Positions 7,527 through 15,812 of a stretch of DNA of 64,000 nt are shown here, in pieces (within the stretch, counting starts at the first letter, position 1; every line of letters starts with the position of its first letter). The translations under genes were made by a program, and so were the position numbers. The DNA comes from Pseudomonas sp. CC120222-01a (lineage in GTDB: Bacteria; Pseudomonadota; Gammaproteobacteria; Pseudomonadales; Pseudomonadaceae), in contig NZ_QEQQ01000026.1 in assembly GCF_003097235.1 (NCBI RefSeq), positions 1 to 64,000 of the forward strand. Direction: 5' to 3'. The notes below the pieces were generated by a model. The model was not told the DNA's origin. It made no database searches and saw only the letters and a list, made by a program, of their open reading frames with translations.

Positions 7527-8828
7527 TTATCTCCGGTTCGGGTTGAAGGTGCTCGGCAAGGTGGCCCAGCAACTATCGTAGTCGGCCTGCAATTGCGGGC
7601 TGTCGAGTGCCTGCAGGCTCGGGCGCAGCACCTGGCTGGTCTCGAACATGAAAGCCATGGTGTTGTCGATCTTGTGCGGTGCCAGCTCGGCGGCGATGGC
7701 CTTCTCGCAGGTTTCGGCGTCCGGCCCGTGGGCACTCATCACCCCGTGCAACGAGGCACCACCCGGCAGGAAGCCTTCGGCCTTGGCGTCGTAGGCACCG
7801 TTGATCAGGCCCATGAATTCGTTCATCAGGTTGCGGTGGAACCACGGTGGACGGAAGGTGTTCTCGGCCACCATCCAGCGCGGCGGGAAGATCACGAAGT
7901 CCATGTTGGCCATGCCGTGCACGCTGGTCGGCGAAGTCAGCACGGTGAAGATCGACGGGTCCGGATGGTCGAAGCTGACCGTGCCGATGGTGTTGAAACG
8001 GCGCAGGTCATACTTGTAGGGCACGTTGCTGCCGTGCCAGGCGACCACGTCCAGCGGCGAGTGCTGCAGCTGGCAGGCCCAATGCTCGCCGAGGAACTTC
8101 TGCACCAGTTGCACCGGGCCATCAACTTCTTCGTAGTGCGCCACCGGGGTGAGGAAATCACGCGGGTTGGCCAGGCCATTGCTGCCGATCGGCCCCAGGT
8201 CAGGCAGGCGCAGCGGGGCGCCGTGGTTTTCGGCGATGTAGCCGCGGGCCTGGCCATCGGGCAATTCGACACGGAACTTCATGCCCCGTGGGATCACGGC
8301 GATTTCCTGTGGCTCGACCTCCATCACCCCCAGTTCGGTGGCGATACGCAGGCGGCCCTGTTCCGGCACCAGCAGCAGTTCACCGTCGGCGTTGAAGAAC
8401 ACCCGCTCCATTGAACGATTGGCACGATAGATGTAGATGCTGACCCCGGCCGGCTTTTCCGCGGCCGAGTTGGCCACCATCGGCAGCCAACCTTCGATGA
8501 AATCGGTCGGCTCGCTGGGGATGGGCTGTGGATTCCAGCGCAGGCGGTTGGGCGTGACCGCGCCCAGCGGGCCGTTCAATGGCTGGCGCTGCAAGCGCTC
8601 GAAGCGCGGGTGCAAGGCCGACGGGCGGATGCGGTACAGCCAGGTGCGGCGAAGTTCGCTGCGGGCCATGGTGAACGCCGTGCCCGACAGCAACTCGGCA
8701 TACAAACCGTAGGGGGCCTTCTGTGGCGAGTTCTGCCCGACCGGCAGGGCGCCAGGCAGGGCTTCGCTGGCGAATTCGTTGCCGAAACCGCTCAGGTACT
8801 GGAGATCGGGGGACGTGTCGCGGTTCAT
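7527..8828 (-). CDS. hmgA: Homogentisate 1,2-dioxygenase
   Basis: A 433-residue cupin-fold iron dioxygenase that opens the ring of homogentisate to maleylacetoacetate. The Fe(II) ligands are visible near the C terminus: PPWFHRNLMNEFMGL supplies a histidine and a glutamate, and SLHGVMSAHGPD supplies the second histidine. Length and the N-terminal YLSGFGNEFASEALPGALP match the family. It is the first gene of the operon and ATG 8828 is preceded by GGAGGCTTCG. Transcription should be controlled by HmgR through the operator at 8853-8869. Confidence 0.98.
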   Translation of the reverse strand: MNRDTSPDLQYLSGFGNEFASEALPGALPVGQNSPQKAPYGLYAELLSGTAFTMARSELRRTWLYRIRPSALHPRFERLQRQPLNGPLGAVTPNRLRWNPQPIPSEPTDFIEGWLPMVANSAAEKPAGVSIYIYRANRSMERVFFNADGELLLVPEQGRLRIATELGVMEVEPQEIAVIPRGMKFRVELPDGQARGYIAENHGAPLRLPDLGPIGSNGLANPRDFLTPVAHYEEVDGPVQLVQKFLGEHWACQLQHSPLDVVAWHGSNVPYKYDLRRFNTIGTVSFDHPDPSIFTVLTSPTSVHGMANMDFVIFPPRWMVAENTFRPPWFHRNLMNEFMGLINGAYDAKAEGFLPGGASLHGVMSAHGPDAETCEKAIAAELAPHKIDNTMAFMFETSQVLRPSLQALDSPQLQADYDSCWATLPSTFNPNRR

Positions 8829-8852
8829 CGAAGCCTCCGGATTTTGTTTTTA

Positions 8853-8869
8853 TCGTAATCTGATTACGA
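8853..8869. promoter_or_regulatory. HmgR operator
   Basis: TCGTAATCTGATTACGA is a perfect 17-bp palindrome located between hmgA and hmgR, 24 bp from the hmgA start. A 17-bp palindrome is the reported HmgR target in P. putida; homogentisate releases repression. A partial extra half-site, AACGTAATT, follows at 8872-8880. Confidence 0.88.
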
Positions 8870-8942
8870 ATAACGTAATTTGCTACCCGCCAGGCGTCAA
8901 GCTATAAAGGCGCGACGCGAAAAATCCGGAAGCTTCCTACCC

Positions 8943-9725
8943 ATGGCCAAAGCCAGCTCCCCCGCCGACAACGGCAAGCAGAAAGTCCGCTCGGCGGAAG
9001 TCGGCACCGACATCCTCAAGGCCCTCGCCGAACTCTCCCCCTCCACCTCGCTGTCGCGCCTGGCCGAGCATGTGCAGATGCCGGCGAGCAAGGTGCACCG
9101 CTACCTGCAGGCGCTGATCGCCAGTGGTTTCGCCGAGCAGGATGCCGCCACCAACCACTATGGCCTGGGACGCGAGGCATTGCGTGTGGGGCTGGCAGCG
9201 CTGGGCAGCATCGATGTGCTGAAAGTGGCGGCACTGCCACTGTCGCAACTGCGCGATGAGCTGAACGAGAGTTGCTTCCTGGCGGTGTGGGGCAACCAGG
9301 GCGCCACGGTCGTGAGCATCGAGCCCGCGGTGCGGGCGGTCACGGTGGTGACCCAGATCGGCTCGGTGCTGCCGCTGCTCAGCTCCTCCACCGGGCTGGT
9401 ATTTGCCGCCCACCTGCCCGAGCGCGAGACCGTGGAACTGCGCGACCGCGAGCTGGCCGTGCTGCAGCAGAGCGCCAGCGATTACCAAGGCTTGCTGGCA
9501 GGGATCCGCGAGCAGGGCTTGCACCATGTACACGGCCTGCTGATGCCGGGTGTGGATGCGTTGTCTGCGCCAGTGTTCAACGCCATGGGGCAGATCGCGG
9601 CGGTGATGACGGTGGTCGGCCCGACCTCGATCTTCCATGCCGATGAACACGGCCCGGCAGCAATGCGCTTGCTGGCGGCAGCGCGGGACACCAGCTGGCG
9701 CATGGGCTACTCGCCAGCGGCCTGA
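8943..9725 (+). CDS. hmgR: IclR-family repressor of the homogentisate operon
   Basis: A 260-residue IclR regulator: N-terminal helix-turn-helix (about residues 20-75, LKALAELSPSTSLSRLAEHV and MPASKVHRYLQALIASGFAE) and a C-terminal effector-binding domain with the hallmark SSSTGLVFAAHLPE region near residue 150. It is divergent from hmgA with the palindrome at 8853-8869 between them. ATG 8943 was chosen because MAKASSPADNGK resembles the family start; the frame is open from 8880 but that would cover the operator-proximal region. It represses hmgA-fahA-maiA until homogentisate binds. Confidence 0.93.
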   Translation: MAKASSPADNGKQKVRSAEVGTDILKALAELSPSTSLSRLAEHVQMPASKVHRYLQALIASGFAEQDAATNHYGLGREALRVGLAALGSIDVLKVAALPLSQLRDELNESCFLAVWGNQGATVVSIEPAVRAVTVVTQIGSVLPLLSSSTGLVFAAHLPERETVELRDRELAVLQQSASDYQGLLAGIREQGLHHVHGLLMPGVDALSAPVFNAMGQIAAVMTVVGPTSIFHADEHGPAAMRLLAAARDTSWRMGYSPAA

Positions 9726-9907
9726 ACACCTGCCTGGCACTGTTGCCCGAAACGTAAAGGTGAATGTCACAAGCGGCTATTTTTCCCACAGGATCAAGCG
9801 CTTATTCTTACCTCACTGGCCGGCATGAAGGGCTCTACCCCCCGCCTTTCAGGCCCGCGAGGTTCACCGACGTTGATTTTGAAGCTCCTTGATCTAACGT
9901 CTCGATT
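9726..9907 (+). other. Intergenic leader, possible small RNA
   Basis: A 180-bp non-coding stretch between the hmgR stop and a strong terminator. It contains AT-rich promoter-like sequence (CGCTTATTCTTACC, 9798-9811) followed by GC-rich tract and the terminator at 9908-9937. This could be a long hmgR 3' UTR or an independent small RNA of about 120 nt; nothing here identifies a known RNA family. Confidence 0.25.
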
Positions 9908-9937
9908 GGCCGCTGCGTTTTGCAGCGGCCTTTTTTA
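9908..9937 (+). terminator. Rho-independent terminator downstream of hmgR
   Basis: Stem GGCCGCTGC / GCAGCGGCC with loop GTTTT, followed by TTTTTTATTT. It reaches the stop codon of the convergent SDR gene. Confidence 0.92.
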
Positions 9938-10837
9938 TTTCTGCAGGTTGGCCATCATCTGCTGCAACGCCTGCAGGTTGTCCCGCGGGTGAACTGCCCC
10001 GTCGAAATCACCAATCTGCGCCCAGTGTTCCGCGACCTGCTCAGGGGTAAACCCTTGCTCAGGATCGAAACCGACACCCAGGCTACGCTCCCAGCGCACC
10101 TTGCCTACCCAGCCACCGCCCACCTCGAACAACTCGCCGCTGTCCTGACACTGCTCACTGCCCAGGTACACCACGAGCGGGCTGATCAACTCGGGCCTGA
10201 GCCGCTCGAACACCTGCGGCGGTATCAGCCCTTCGGTCATGCGCGTGCCACCGGTCGGGGCGATGGCATTGACCAGTACGCCATGCTTGCGCCCTTCGAT
10301 GGCCAAGGTCCGGGTCAGGCCATACAGCCCCAGTTTGGCCATGCCGTAGTTGGCCTGGCCGAAGTTGCCGTAGATACCCGAGGTGGAGGCCGTGAAGATC
10401 ACCCGCCCCCAGTTCTGCTCACGCAGGTGTGGCCAGGCAGCCCGGGTGACCTTGTAGGCACCTTCGACGTGGACCTTGTAGACCAGCTCCCAATCGCTGT
10501 CGTCCATCTTGTGGAAGGCCTTGTCGCGCAGGATGCCGGCGTTGTTCACCAGCACATCGACCCTGCCGAAACTGTCCAGCGCCTGTTCGACGATGCGCGC
10601 ACCGTCGCCCACCGAATCGTGGTTGGCCACTGCCGTGCCCCCGGCAGCGCGGATCTCGGCCACGACCTTGTCGGCAGCCGAGGCATTGGCACCCTCGCCA
10701 TGGGTCGAGCCGCCCAGGTCGTTGACCACGACCCTGGCGCCACGTGCAGCGAACAGCAAGGCATGGGCACGACCCAGGCCACCACCGGCTCCGGTGACGA
10801 TCACTACACGGTCTTGCAGACGTACCGGCTCGCTCAT
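9935..10837 (-). CDS. SDR oxidoreductase, MFE-2 hydroxyacyl-CoA dehydrogenase type
   Basis: A 300-residue short-chain dehydrogenase. TGAGGGLG (15-22) binds the cofactor, NNAG is at 98-101 and the catalytic S151-Y164-K168 set is present (TASTSGIYGN and NYGMAKLG). The extended segment after ND39-40 (LGGSTHGEGANASAADKVV) and the C-terminal tail resemble the (3R)-hydroxyacyl-CoA dehydrogenase domain of peroxisomal MFE-2, so a hydroxyacyl-CoA or steroid-like substrate is more likely than a small sugar or alcohol. ATG 10837 was preferred over TTG 10843. The alpha/beta hydrolase gene lies 115 bp upstream on the same strand and may be co-transcribed. Physiological substrate unknown. Confidence 0.8.
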   Translation of the reverse strand: MSEPVRLQDRVVIVTGAGGGLGRAHALLFAARGARVVVNDLGGSTHGEGANASAADKVVAEIRAAGGTAVANHDSVGDGARIVEQALDSFGRVDVLVNNAGILRDKAFHKMDDSDWELVYKVHVEGAYKVTRAAWPHLREQNWGRVIFTASTSGIYGNFGQANYGMAKLGLYGLTRTLAIEGRKHGVLVNAIAPTGGTRMTEGLIPPQVFERLRPELISPLVVYLGSEQCQDSGELFEVGGGWVGKVRWERSLGVGFDPEQGFTPEQVAEHWAQIGDFDGAVHPRDNLQALQQMMANLQK

Positions 10838-10952
10838 GCTCAAGGCTCCAGGTCAGGTTGAATGCATCGAGTGTCCGCCAGCCCGGGCAGGGGGACAATC
10901 AAGCTCACCCTGGCTGAATGCCAGGCGATAACGGCAGGAGATGATCGCGGGT

Positions 10953-11858
10953 TCAGGACCAGGCGACTTTCTGCGGCACAAAGGTCAGCCGCTGTTCGCG
11001 AAAGGCCAGGTAGTGGCGCAGTACCTGCACCGGCGCTTCGGTGTGTGGGTAATGGCCGATGCCTTGCAGTTGCACGGTATCGGGGTCAGGCACCAGTTGC
11101 CGATAGCGCTCGACCATAGCCGCACCGGACAACGGGTCGGCGGTGCCGTTTATGAACCGCAGTGGCACGCCATCGCGCTGCAATGCCCCGACCCAGCGCT
11201 CGCGATGCTGTCTGCGCTCAGGCTGGTAGCCCACCAGTTTGTGGAGGATGCGCGTACCGTAGTTGGCAGAGATCAGGCTCCAGCAATCGTCCAGCGCGCT
11301 TTCACTGGGGTGGGTACACGGGCCGTAGATATGGGTCACGTTGCGCACCAGGTCGTCGCGCCCGAACGAACGCCCCACCAGCCAGCCCAGGCGGCTGAGC
11401 AGCAGCTTCTGGACCAGGGGTATCTGGCAGCTTTCCGGGAACAGCCCGCTGTTGAGAAACACGCAGCTGGCCATGTTGGCGCGTTGCTCGTGGTGCCGCG
11501 ACAGCAGCTCCTGAGCCACGCTGCCACCGTAGTCGTGCGCCAGCAGGTGCACCGGCTGGTCAATGTCCAGATGCGCCAGCAGTGCCTGTTGCAGGTCCGC
11601 TTGTTCCATCAGGCTGTAGCGGTGGTTGAGCGGCTTGGCGGAATCGCCGAAGCCGAGCATGTCGCAGGCAATCACCCGGAAGCGTTGGGCCAGCGGCGCC
11701 CACAGGTAATGCCAATCCCAGCTCGCGGTGGGAAATCCATGCAACAGAAGCAGAGGCTCTCCTTGCCCTGCGGTCCAGTAGCGGATGCTCTGGCCCCGGA
11801 ATGAAAAACTTTGTCCCCGGGTACGCCAGACGCGCAATGGAATCTCGGCGATAGGCAT
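10953..11858 (-). CDS. Alpha/beta hydrolase, epoxide hydrolase/dehalogenase type
   Basis: A 301-residue alpha/beta-hydrolase. HGFP (40-43) forms the oxyanion hole and the nucleophile elbow HDYGG places aspartate at 109, the nucleophile type of epoxide hydrolases and haloalkane dehalogenases rather than serine esterases; the catalytic histidine is in GIGHYPHTEAP near the C terminus. ATG 11858 (MPIAEIPLRVW) is preferred; an in-frame extension exists to 11921 with no family support. Upstream of the SDR gene on the same strand; natural substrate unknown. Confidence 0.8.
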   Translation of the reverse strand: MPIAEIPLRVWRTRGQSFSFRGQSIRYWTAGQGEPLLLLHGFPTASWDWHYLWAPLAQRFRVIACDMLGFGDSAKPLNHRYSLMEQADLQQALLAHLDIDQPVHLLAHDYGGSVAQELLSRHHEQRANMASCVFLNSGLFPESCQIPLVQKLLLSRLGWLVGRSFGRDDLVRNVTHIYGPCTHPSESALDDCWSLISANYGTRILHKLVGYQPERRQHRERWVGALQRDGVPLRFINGTADPLSGAAMVERYRQLVPDPDTVQLQGIGHYPHTEAPVQVLRHYLAFREQRLTFVPQKVAWS

Positions 11859-12034
11859 CAGGGTTGTCCCGGTGGAGTGGTGTTGCCGGAATAGGGCAAG
11901 GCTGCGGTCATTGCATGTCACCTCGGCACTTTCATGTGCTCTCTATGTCGAGGTTGAGTTTAATCAGCAGCCCGTCATGTGAAAATTGCGTTACCAGCCA
12001 GCTTGATGACCGAGCGAGTCAGTGGCACGTATGG

Positions 12035-12721
12035 TCACAGCAGCATCGCCAGCAACGGCGCGGCGAACAGGTTGAGCAGGCCAGTGAGGACCATGACCAG
12101 GCCGGCCACCGAGCCCTCTTCGCGGCCCACTTCCTGGGCCCGGCTGACCCCGGCACCATGCGCGCCCACACCGAACAGTGCACCCCGCGCCAGCGGTGTG
12201 CGCAAGGGCAGCCAGCGCAGCAGCACGCCGCCGAACATGGCCCCCAACACTCCGGTGAACATCACGAACACTGCTGTCAGTTCCGGTACGCCACCCAGGT
12301 CATGGGCCAGCGGCATGGCGAATGGCGTGGTAATCGAACGCGGCACCAGCGACAGGCTGATCGCGTCATCCAGCGCCAACAGGTGGGCCAGGCTCCAGGA
12401 ACTGGCGATCGACGCCGCGCTGCCCGCCACCATGCCCACCAACAGCGCCGGCCAGTGCCGCGCCAGCATCGCCCGCTGTTGCCAGATCGGCACGGCGAAA
12501 GCCACGGTCACCGGGCCCAGCACGCTCATCAGCCAATGGGTGTTGCGCGAATATTCGGCGTAGGCCGTGTGCAGCGGCACGGCCACCGCCAGCAGCAATA
12601 CCGGGACCAGAATCAGTGGCGACATCAAGTAGCGCCCGGTACGCCGATAGAGCCAGCGGCTGGCCAGATAGGCCGCCAAGGTCAGCGCCAGCCAGAACAG
12701 CGGCATGGGTTCAAGGCTCAT
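12035..12721 (-). CDS. cidB: LrgB/CidB family membrane protein
   Basis: A 228-residue integral membrane protein with about seven hydrophobic helices and the LrgB-family signature ISLSLVPRSITTPFAMPLAH followed by GVPELTAVFVMFTGVLGAMFG and GALFGVGAHGAGVSRA. LrgB/CidB proteins act with LrgA/CidA and affect murein hydrolase export, programmed lysis and, in several bacteria, pyruvate or glycolate movement. Its start overlaps the end of cidA (12711-12721), so the two are translationally coupled. A LysR regulator lies divergently beyond cidA. Confidence 0.9.
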   Translation of the reverse strand: MSLEPMPLFWLALTLAAYLASRWLYRRTGRYLMSPLILVPVLLLAVAVPLHTAYAEYSRNTHWLMSVLGPVTVAFAVPIWQQRAMLARHWPALLVGMVAGSAASIASSWSLAHLLALDDAISLSLVPRSITTPFAMPLAHDLGGVPELTAVFVMFTGVLGAMFGGVLLRWLPLRTPLARGALFGVGAHGAGVSRAQEVGREEGSVAGLVMVLTGLLNLFAAPLLAMLL

Positions 12722-13097
12722 GTCGCAACCTCCAGCGGCACACCAGTTCCACAGTCACGGCGGTCACCACCATGACCATCAAGGTACTCACGGCGATGAC
12801 CAGCAGGATGCGCCAGCCTTCGCTGCGCACCAGGCTGCCGTAATCGAGCAGGCTCATCAGCGCCGGGATGAAGAACAGCAGCATTTCCGCCATCAGCCAG
12901 CCAGCGCCCAGTTGCAAGGTAGCCGGCTTGAGCACACCACAGGCGAACAGCAGCAACAGCAGGCCCAGGCCCATCACCCCGCCGGGGATCGGCCAGCCCA
13001 GCCAGGCGGCCAGTTGGCCACCGAACAGGAACAAGGCCAGCAGGACCGCCAGCTCGGCGAGCAGGCGCAGGGGCTTTTTCAGTAATGCGGGTTTCAT
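12711..13097 (-). CDS. cidA: CidA/LrgA family holin-like protein
   Basis: A 128-residue protein with four membrane helices and the CidA/LrgA family patch GWPIPGGVMGLGLLLLLF followed by GAGWLMAEMLLFFIPALMSL. CidA-type proteins are holin-like partners of CidB. It is the first gene of the pair and ATG 13097 has GGAACCCCCGCCC before it, a weak ribosome-binding site. The divergent LysR gene 99 bp away is the likely regulator. Confidence 0.9.
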   Translation of the reverse strand: MKPALLKKPLRLLAELAVLLALFLFGGQLAAWLGWPIPGGVMGLGLLLLLFACGVLKPATLQLGAGWLMAEMLLFFIPALMSLLDYGSLVRSEGWRILLVIAVSTLMVMVVTAVTVELVCRWRLRHEP

Positions 13098-13174
13098 GGG
13101 CGGGGGTTCCTCGACAGGCCCTCATTTTAAGATTCGGCTGCCTAGGCCAAAAGCGAATTGTTAGACTTGCAGCC

Positions 13175-13189
13175 ATTCCACAATGGAAT
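13175..13189. promoter_or_regulatory. Putative LysR operator between cidA and its regulator
   Basis: ATTCCACAATGGAAT is a perfect 15-bp palindrome of LysR T-N11-A form, 8 bp upstream of the LysR start codon. Confidence 0.55.
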
Positions 13190-13196
13190 CGAGACC

Positions 13197-14075
13197 ATGG
13201 AATTCAAACAGCTGCGCAGCTTCATCGAAGTGGTCCATCGCGGCGGCTTTACCCAAGCCGCCCAGACCCTGCATATCAGCCAGTCCGCCGTGAGCAAGCA
13301 GGTCGCCCAGCTGGAGCAAGATGTGGGCCAGCCACTGCTCGAGCGGCAGGCCTCGCAGCTGCATCTGACGGCGGCCGGGCGCATTGTGCTGGAGCGCGGC
13401 GAAGCGCTGCTGCGTCAGCGTCAGGAGCTACTCAGCGAGCTGGATGACCTCAGCCAGATGGCACGCGGCGAGTTGCGCCTGGGCTTGCCGATGCTGGGCA
13501 GCGATACCTTGTTCGCCGGGCTGTTCGCCGAATACCGCAGGCGTCATCCGAACATCGCCATTCAGCTGCTTGAAGGCGGCAGCCGTAGCGTCGAGCAGGC
13601 GGTGAGGACTGGCGAACTGGAGCTGGGTGGCAGCCTCACCCCGAGCGACCCGGCGTTCGAGTACCAGCCGTTCTGCAATGAACCGCTGGATGCCCTGCTC
13701 CCGGCTGGACATGCGCTGGCCGCGCTGGACCAGGTGAGTCTGAAGCAGCTGGCGGATACGCCGTTCCTGCTGTACCAACGCAGCTTCGTGCTCAACGACC
13801 GCTTGCTCAAGGCTTGCCAGCAGCAAGGCTTCACGCCGAAGGAAGGTGGCCGCAGCGGCCAGGCAGACTTCCTGGTGGCGCTGGTCGCAGCCGGCCAGGG
13901 CGTAGTGCTGCTGCCCCGAGTGGTGGCAAAAGCGCTGGAGCGCCCCGGGGTGGTGCGCTTGCCGCTGAAAGCGCCGACGGATCTACGCTGGGATATCGCC
14001 TTCATCTGGCGGCGTGGAGCTTACCTGTCGCGTGCGGCGCAGGCCTGGCTGGAGTTGCTGCGGGAGGCAGAGTGA
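13197..14075 (+). CDS. LysR-family regulator, CidR-like by context
   Basis: A 292-residue LysR regulator with helix-turn-helix in residues 1-60 (LRSFIEVVHRGGFTQAAQTL, HISQSAVSKQVAQLEQDVGQ) and a periplasmic-binding-like effector domain from about residue 90. It is divergent from cidAB, the arrangement seen for CidR. The start ATG 13197 (MEFKQLRSFIEVV) fits the family; the frame is open upstream to 13158 but covers the palindrome. Effector unknown; in other bacteria CidR-type proteins respond to acetate or pyruvate metabolism. Confidence 0.82.
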   Translation: MEFKQLRSFIEVVHRGGFTQAAQTLHISQSAVSKQVAQLEQDVGQPLLERQASQLHLTAAGRIVLERGEALLRQRQELLSELDDLSQMARGELRLGLPMLGSDTLFAGLFAEYRRRHPNIAIQLLEGGSRSVEQAVRTGELELGGSLTPSDPAFEYQPFCNEPLDALLPAGHALAALDQVSLKQLADTPFLLYQRSFVLNDRLLKACQQQGFTPKEGGRSGQADFLVALVAAGQGVVLLPRVVAKALERPGVVRLPLKAPTDLRWDIAFIWRRGAYLSRAAQAWLELLREAE

Positions 14076-14080
14076 GTCGA

Positions 14081-14128
14081 CCTGTCCCGGCCTCTTCGCG
14101 GGCAAGCCCGCGAAGAGGCCAGCACAGG
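14081..14128. repeat. Single REP element
   Basis: CCTGTCCCGGCCTCTTCGCG GGCAAGC CCGCGAAGAGGCCAGCACAGG folds into a long imperfect hairpin between the LysR gene and the convergent flavodoxin gene. It is the P. putida-type REP core, here without the CTCCCACAG tail. Confidence 0.85.
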
Positions 14129-14141
14129 CTGAAGAAATACC

Positions 14142-14597
14142 TCAGGCTTTCAGTGCTTGAGCCAGCTCGGCCAGCCAAGGCTCGGCATCAGCCTCTGGGG
14201 TCACGGTCTCGCTGGCATCCAGCTTCAGCATCGGCAGCACTTCCCGTACCCCCAGCTCGGCGAACAGTTCGCGCATCTGCTCGCCGCCGCCGCAGTAGGT
14301 ATCGCCATAGCTGGAGTCACCCAGGGCAATCACCGCGCCCGGCAGCCCACGCCAGGCCGCTGGCAGGGTGTCGCGAATGCTGCTGAACAGCGGCATCAGG
14401 TTATCCGGTAATTCACCCATGCCAGTGGTCGACGTCACCGCGAGCAACGCTTCAGGGGCAAAACCCTCGAGATCCTGCTGGGTAGCACGGGCAGCATGCC
14501 AGGCTTCAAAGCCTGCAGCCTTGAGCAACGACGCGGCATGGCGGGCAACTTCTTCGGCGGTGCCGTACACCGAGCCGGAAATAATGGCGACTTTCAT
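14142..14597 (-). CDS. yqcA: Flavodoxin, YqcA/MioC type
   Basis: A 151-residue short-chain flavodoxin. The FMN phosphate loop SGSVYGTAEEVA is at residues 7-18, the second loop is LLAVTSTTGMGELPDNLMPL and the third is ALGDSSYGDTYCGGG; these segments resemble E. coli YqcA closely. It transfers single electrons at low potential; a partner reductase is not adjacent. ATG 14597 is preceded by AGGATTCCGAA-type weak sequence (GGAAGAGGATT region). It is divergent from the LOV gene, with about 105 bp between starts. Confidence 0.85.
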   Translation of the reverse strand: MKVAIISGSVYGTAEEVARHAASLLKAAGFEAWHAARATQQDLEGFAPEALLAVTSTTGMGELPDNLMPLFSSIRDTLPAAWRGLPGAVIALGDSSYGDTYCGGGEQMRELFAELGVREVLPMLKLDASETVTPEADAEPWLAELAQALKA

Positions 14598-14702
14598 CAG
14601 GAAGAGGATTCCGAAACTGAGTGAAAACGTAGGATACTAGCATTCGGAGCTGGCAAAAGGCCGCCTCTACCAAAGTCCCCCTCATTGACCCATGGTCCGG
14701 AC

Positions 14703-15131
14703 ATGATCAACGCGCAGCTGCTGCAATCGATGGTCGACGCCTCCAACGACGGGATCGTGGTCGCCGAACAGGAAGGCGACGACACCATCCTGATCTACGT
14801 GAATGCGGCCTTCGAACGCCTGACCGGCTATAGCCGAGACGAAATCCTCTATCAGGATTGTCGCTTCCTGCAGGCCGATGATCGCGACCAGCTGGGCCGG
14901 GCACGCATTCGCAAAGCCTTGGCCGAAGGCCGTCCCTGCCGTGAAATACTGCGCAACTACCGCAAGGATGGCAGCGCGTTCTGGAACGAACTGTCGATCA
15001 CCCCGGTGAAGCACGATGCCGATCAGCGCACCTATTTCATCGGTATCCAGAAAGACGTCAGCCGCCAGGTCGAACTTGAGCGCGAACTGGCCGAAATGCA
15101 CGCTCGTCGGAATTCCGACGAACGCGGCTGA
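14703..15131 (+). CDS. Short LOV-domain blue-light photoreceptor
   Basis: A 142-residue single LOV protein closely resembling PpSB1-LOV of P. putida. The photoactive cysteine is C53 in YQDCRFLQ (LOV consensus GxNCRFLQ, here with D52 for N), and the flavin-pocket motifs NAAFERLTGYSRDEI, NYRKDGSAFWNELSITPV and the C-terminal Jalpha-like helix (DVSRQVELERELAEMHARR) are present. Blue light forms a cysteinyl-FMN adduct; there is no output domain, so signalling must occur through dimer rearrangement and a partner. Start MINAQLLQSMVDAS at 14703 rather than 14685 gives the 142-residue length I recall for the family. A PilZ-like gene follows and a LitR-type regulator converges. Confidence 0.93.
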   Translation: MINAQLLQSMVDASNDGIVVAEQEGDDTILIYVNAAFERLTGYSRDEILYQDCRFLQADDRDQLGRARIRKALAEGRPCREILRNYRKDGSAFWNELSITPVKHDADQRTYFIGIQKDVSRQVELERELAEMHARRNSDERG

Positions 15132-15191
15132 ACCAAGCGCCCTGAGCACGGTCAATTCCCGTTGAAGAAATCGTCATCACCGAGTTCGATC

Positions 15192-15812
15192 ATGCAAGCA
15201 GACGCGCTCCTGACTCAGGACGAACTGGATTTCATCCAGGACATGCAGCATTCCCCGCAATTGAACCTGGCCGACCCCATGTCGAGCCTGCTGGTCAATG
15301 GCGACCGCCGTATCCAGTCCCTGCTCGCCCGCCTGGTGGCCAACGAGCAGGTGACCCTGCAGGCACAGTTCAACAACCAGCAGATCAGCTTCCCGCTGCA
15401 ATTGGTCGAAGACGAGTTCCATGCCGTGCACCTGCAGATCGGCTCACCGGAAATCTACGAAGACGACGGCCCCATGCTGCGCCCCTGGCGCCTGTCGATG
15501 GAGCAGCCCAGCGCATTGCGGGATGCCAAGGGCAAGGCCAGTGGCCTGCTGGTGCGGGACATTTCGTTCAAGGGTGCGCTGCTCGAGGTGCGTGGCCAGG
15601 CGAAGGCCCCATCCCGTTTCGACCTGTTTTTCGCCCCCGATGGCATCAACCCGATCGGCCTGCATGGCAGGCTGCGCCGGCGTATCGGCCCGGACCTGGC
15701 CGCCTACGACCTCAGCCGCAGCCCCGCCGAAGAAATCGACCGGCTGCGTGAGTACATCCTCCAGGCCCATCGTCAGGCCCACCCCGAACTGCACGATCAG
15801 GTATCGAGCTGA
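15192..15812 (+). CDS. PilZ-domain-like (YcgR-like) protein
   Basis: A 206-residue protein in two parts: an N-terminal beta-rich segment (RLVANEQVTLQAQFNNQQIS, FPLQLVEDEFHAVHLQIG) reminiscent of the YcgR N domain, and a C-terminal part with DISFKGALLEV, which matches the PilZ DxSxxG c-di-GMP-binding motif. The RxxxR half of the motif is not obvious: the candidate position reads LRPWRLSM. It may therefore bind c-di-GMP weakly or not at all. It follows the LOV gene by 60 bp on the same strand and overlaps the stop of the convergent MerR gene by 16 nt. Family call is tentative; role may be in light- or c-di-GMP-linked motility. Confidence 0.55.
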   Translation: MQADALLTQDELDFIQDMQHSPQLNLADPMSSLLVNGDRRIQSLLARLVANEQVTLQAQFNNQQISFPLQLVEDEFHAVHLQIGSPEIYEDDGPMLRPWRLSMEQPSALRDAKGKASGLLVRDISFKGALLEVRGQAKAPSRFDLFFAPDGINPIGLHGRLRRRIGPDLAAYDLSRSPAEEIDRLREYILQAHRQAHPELHDQVSS

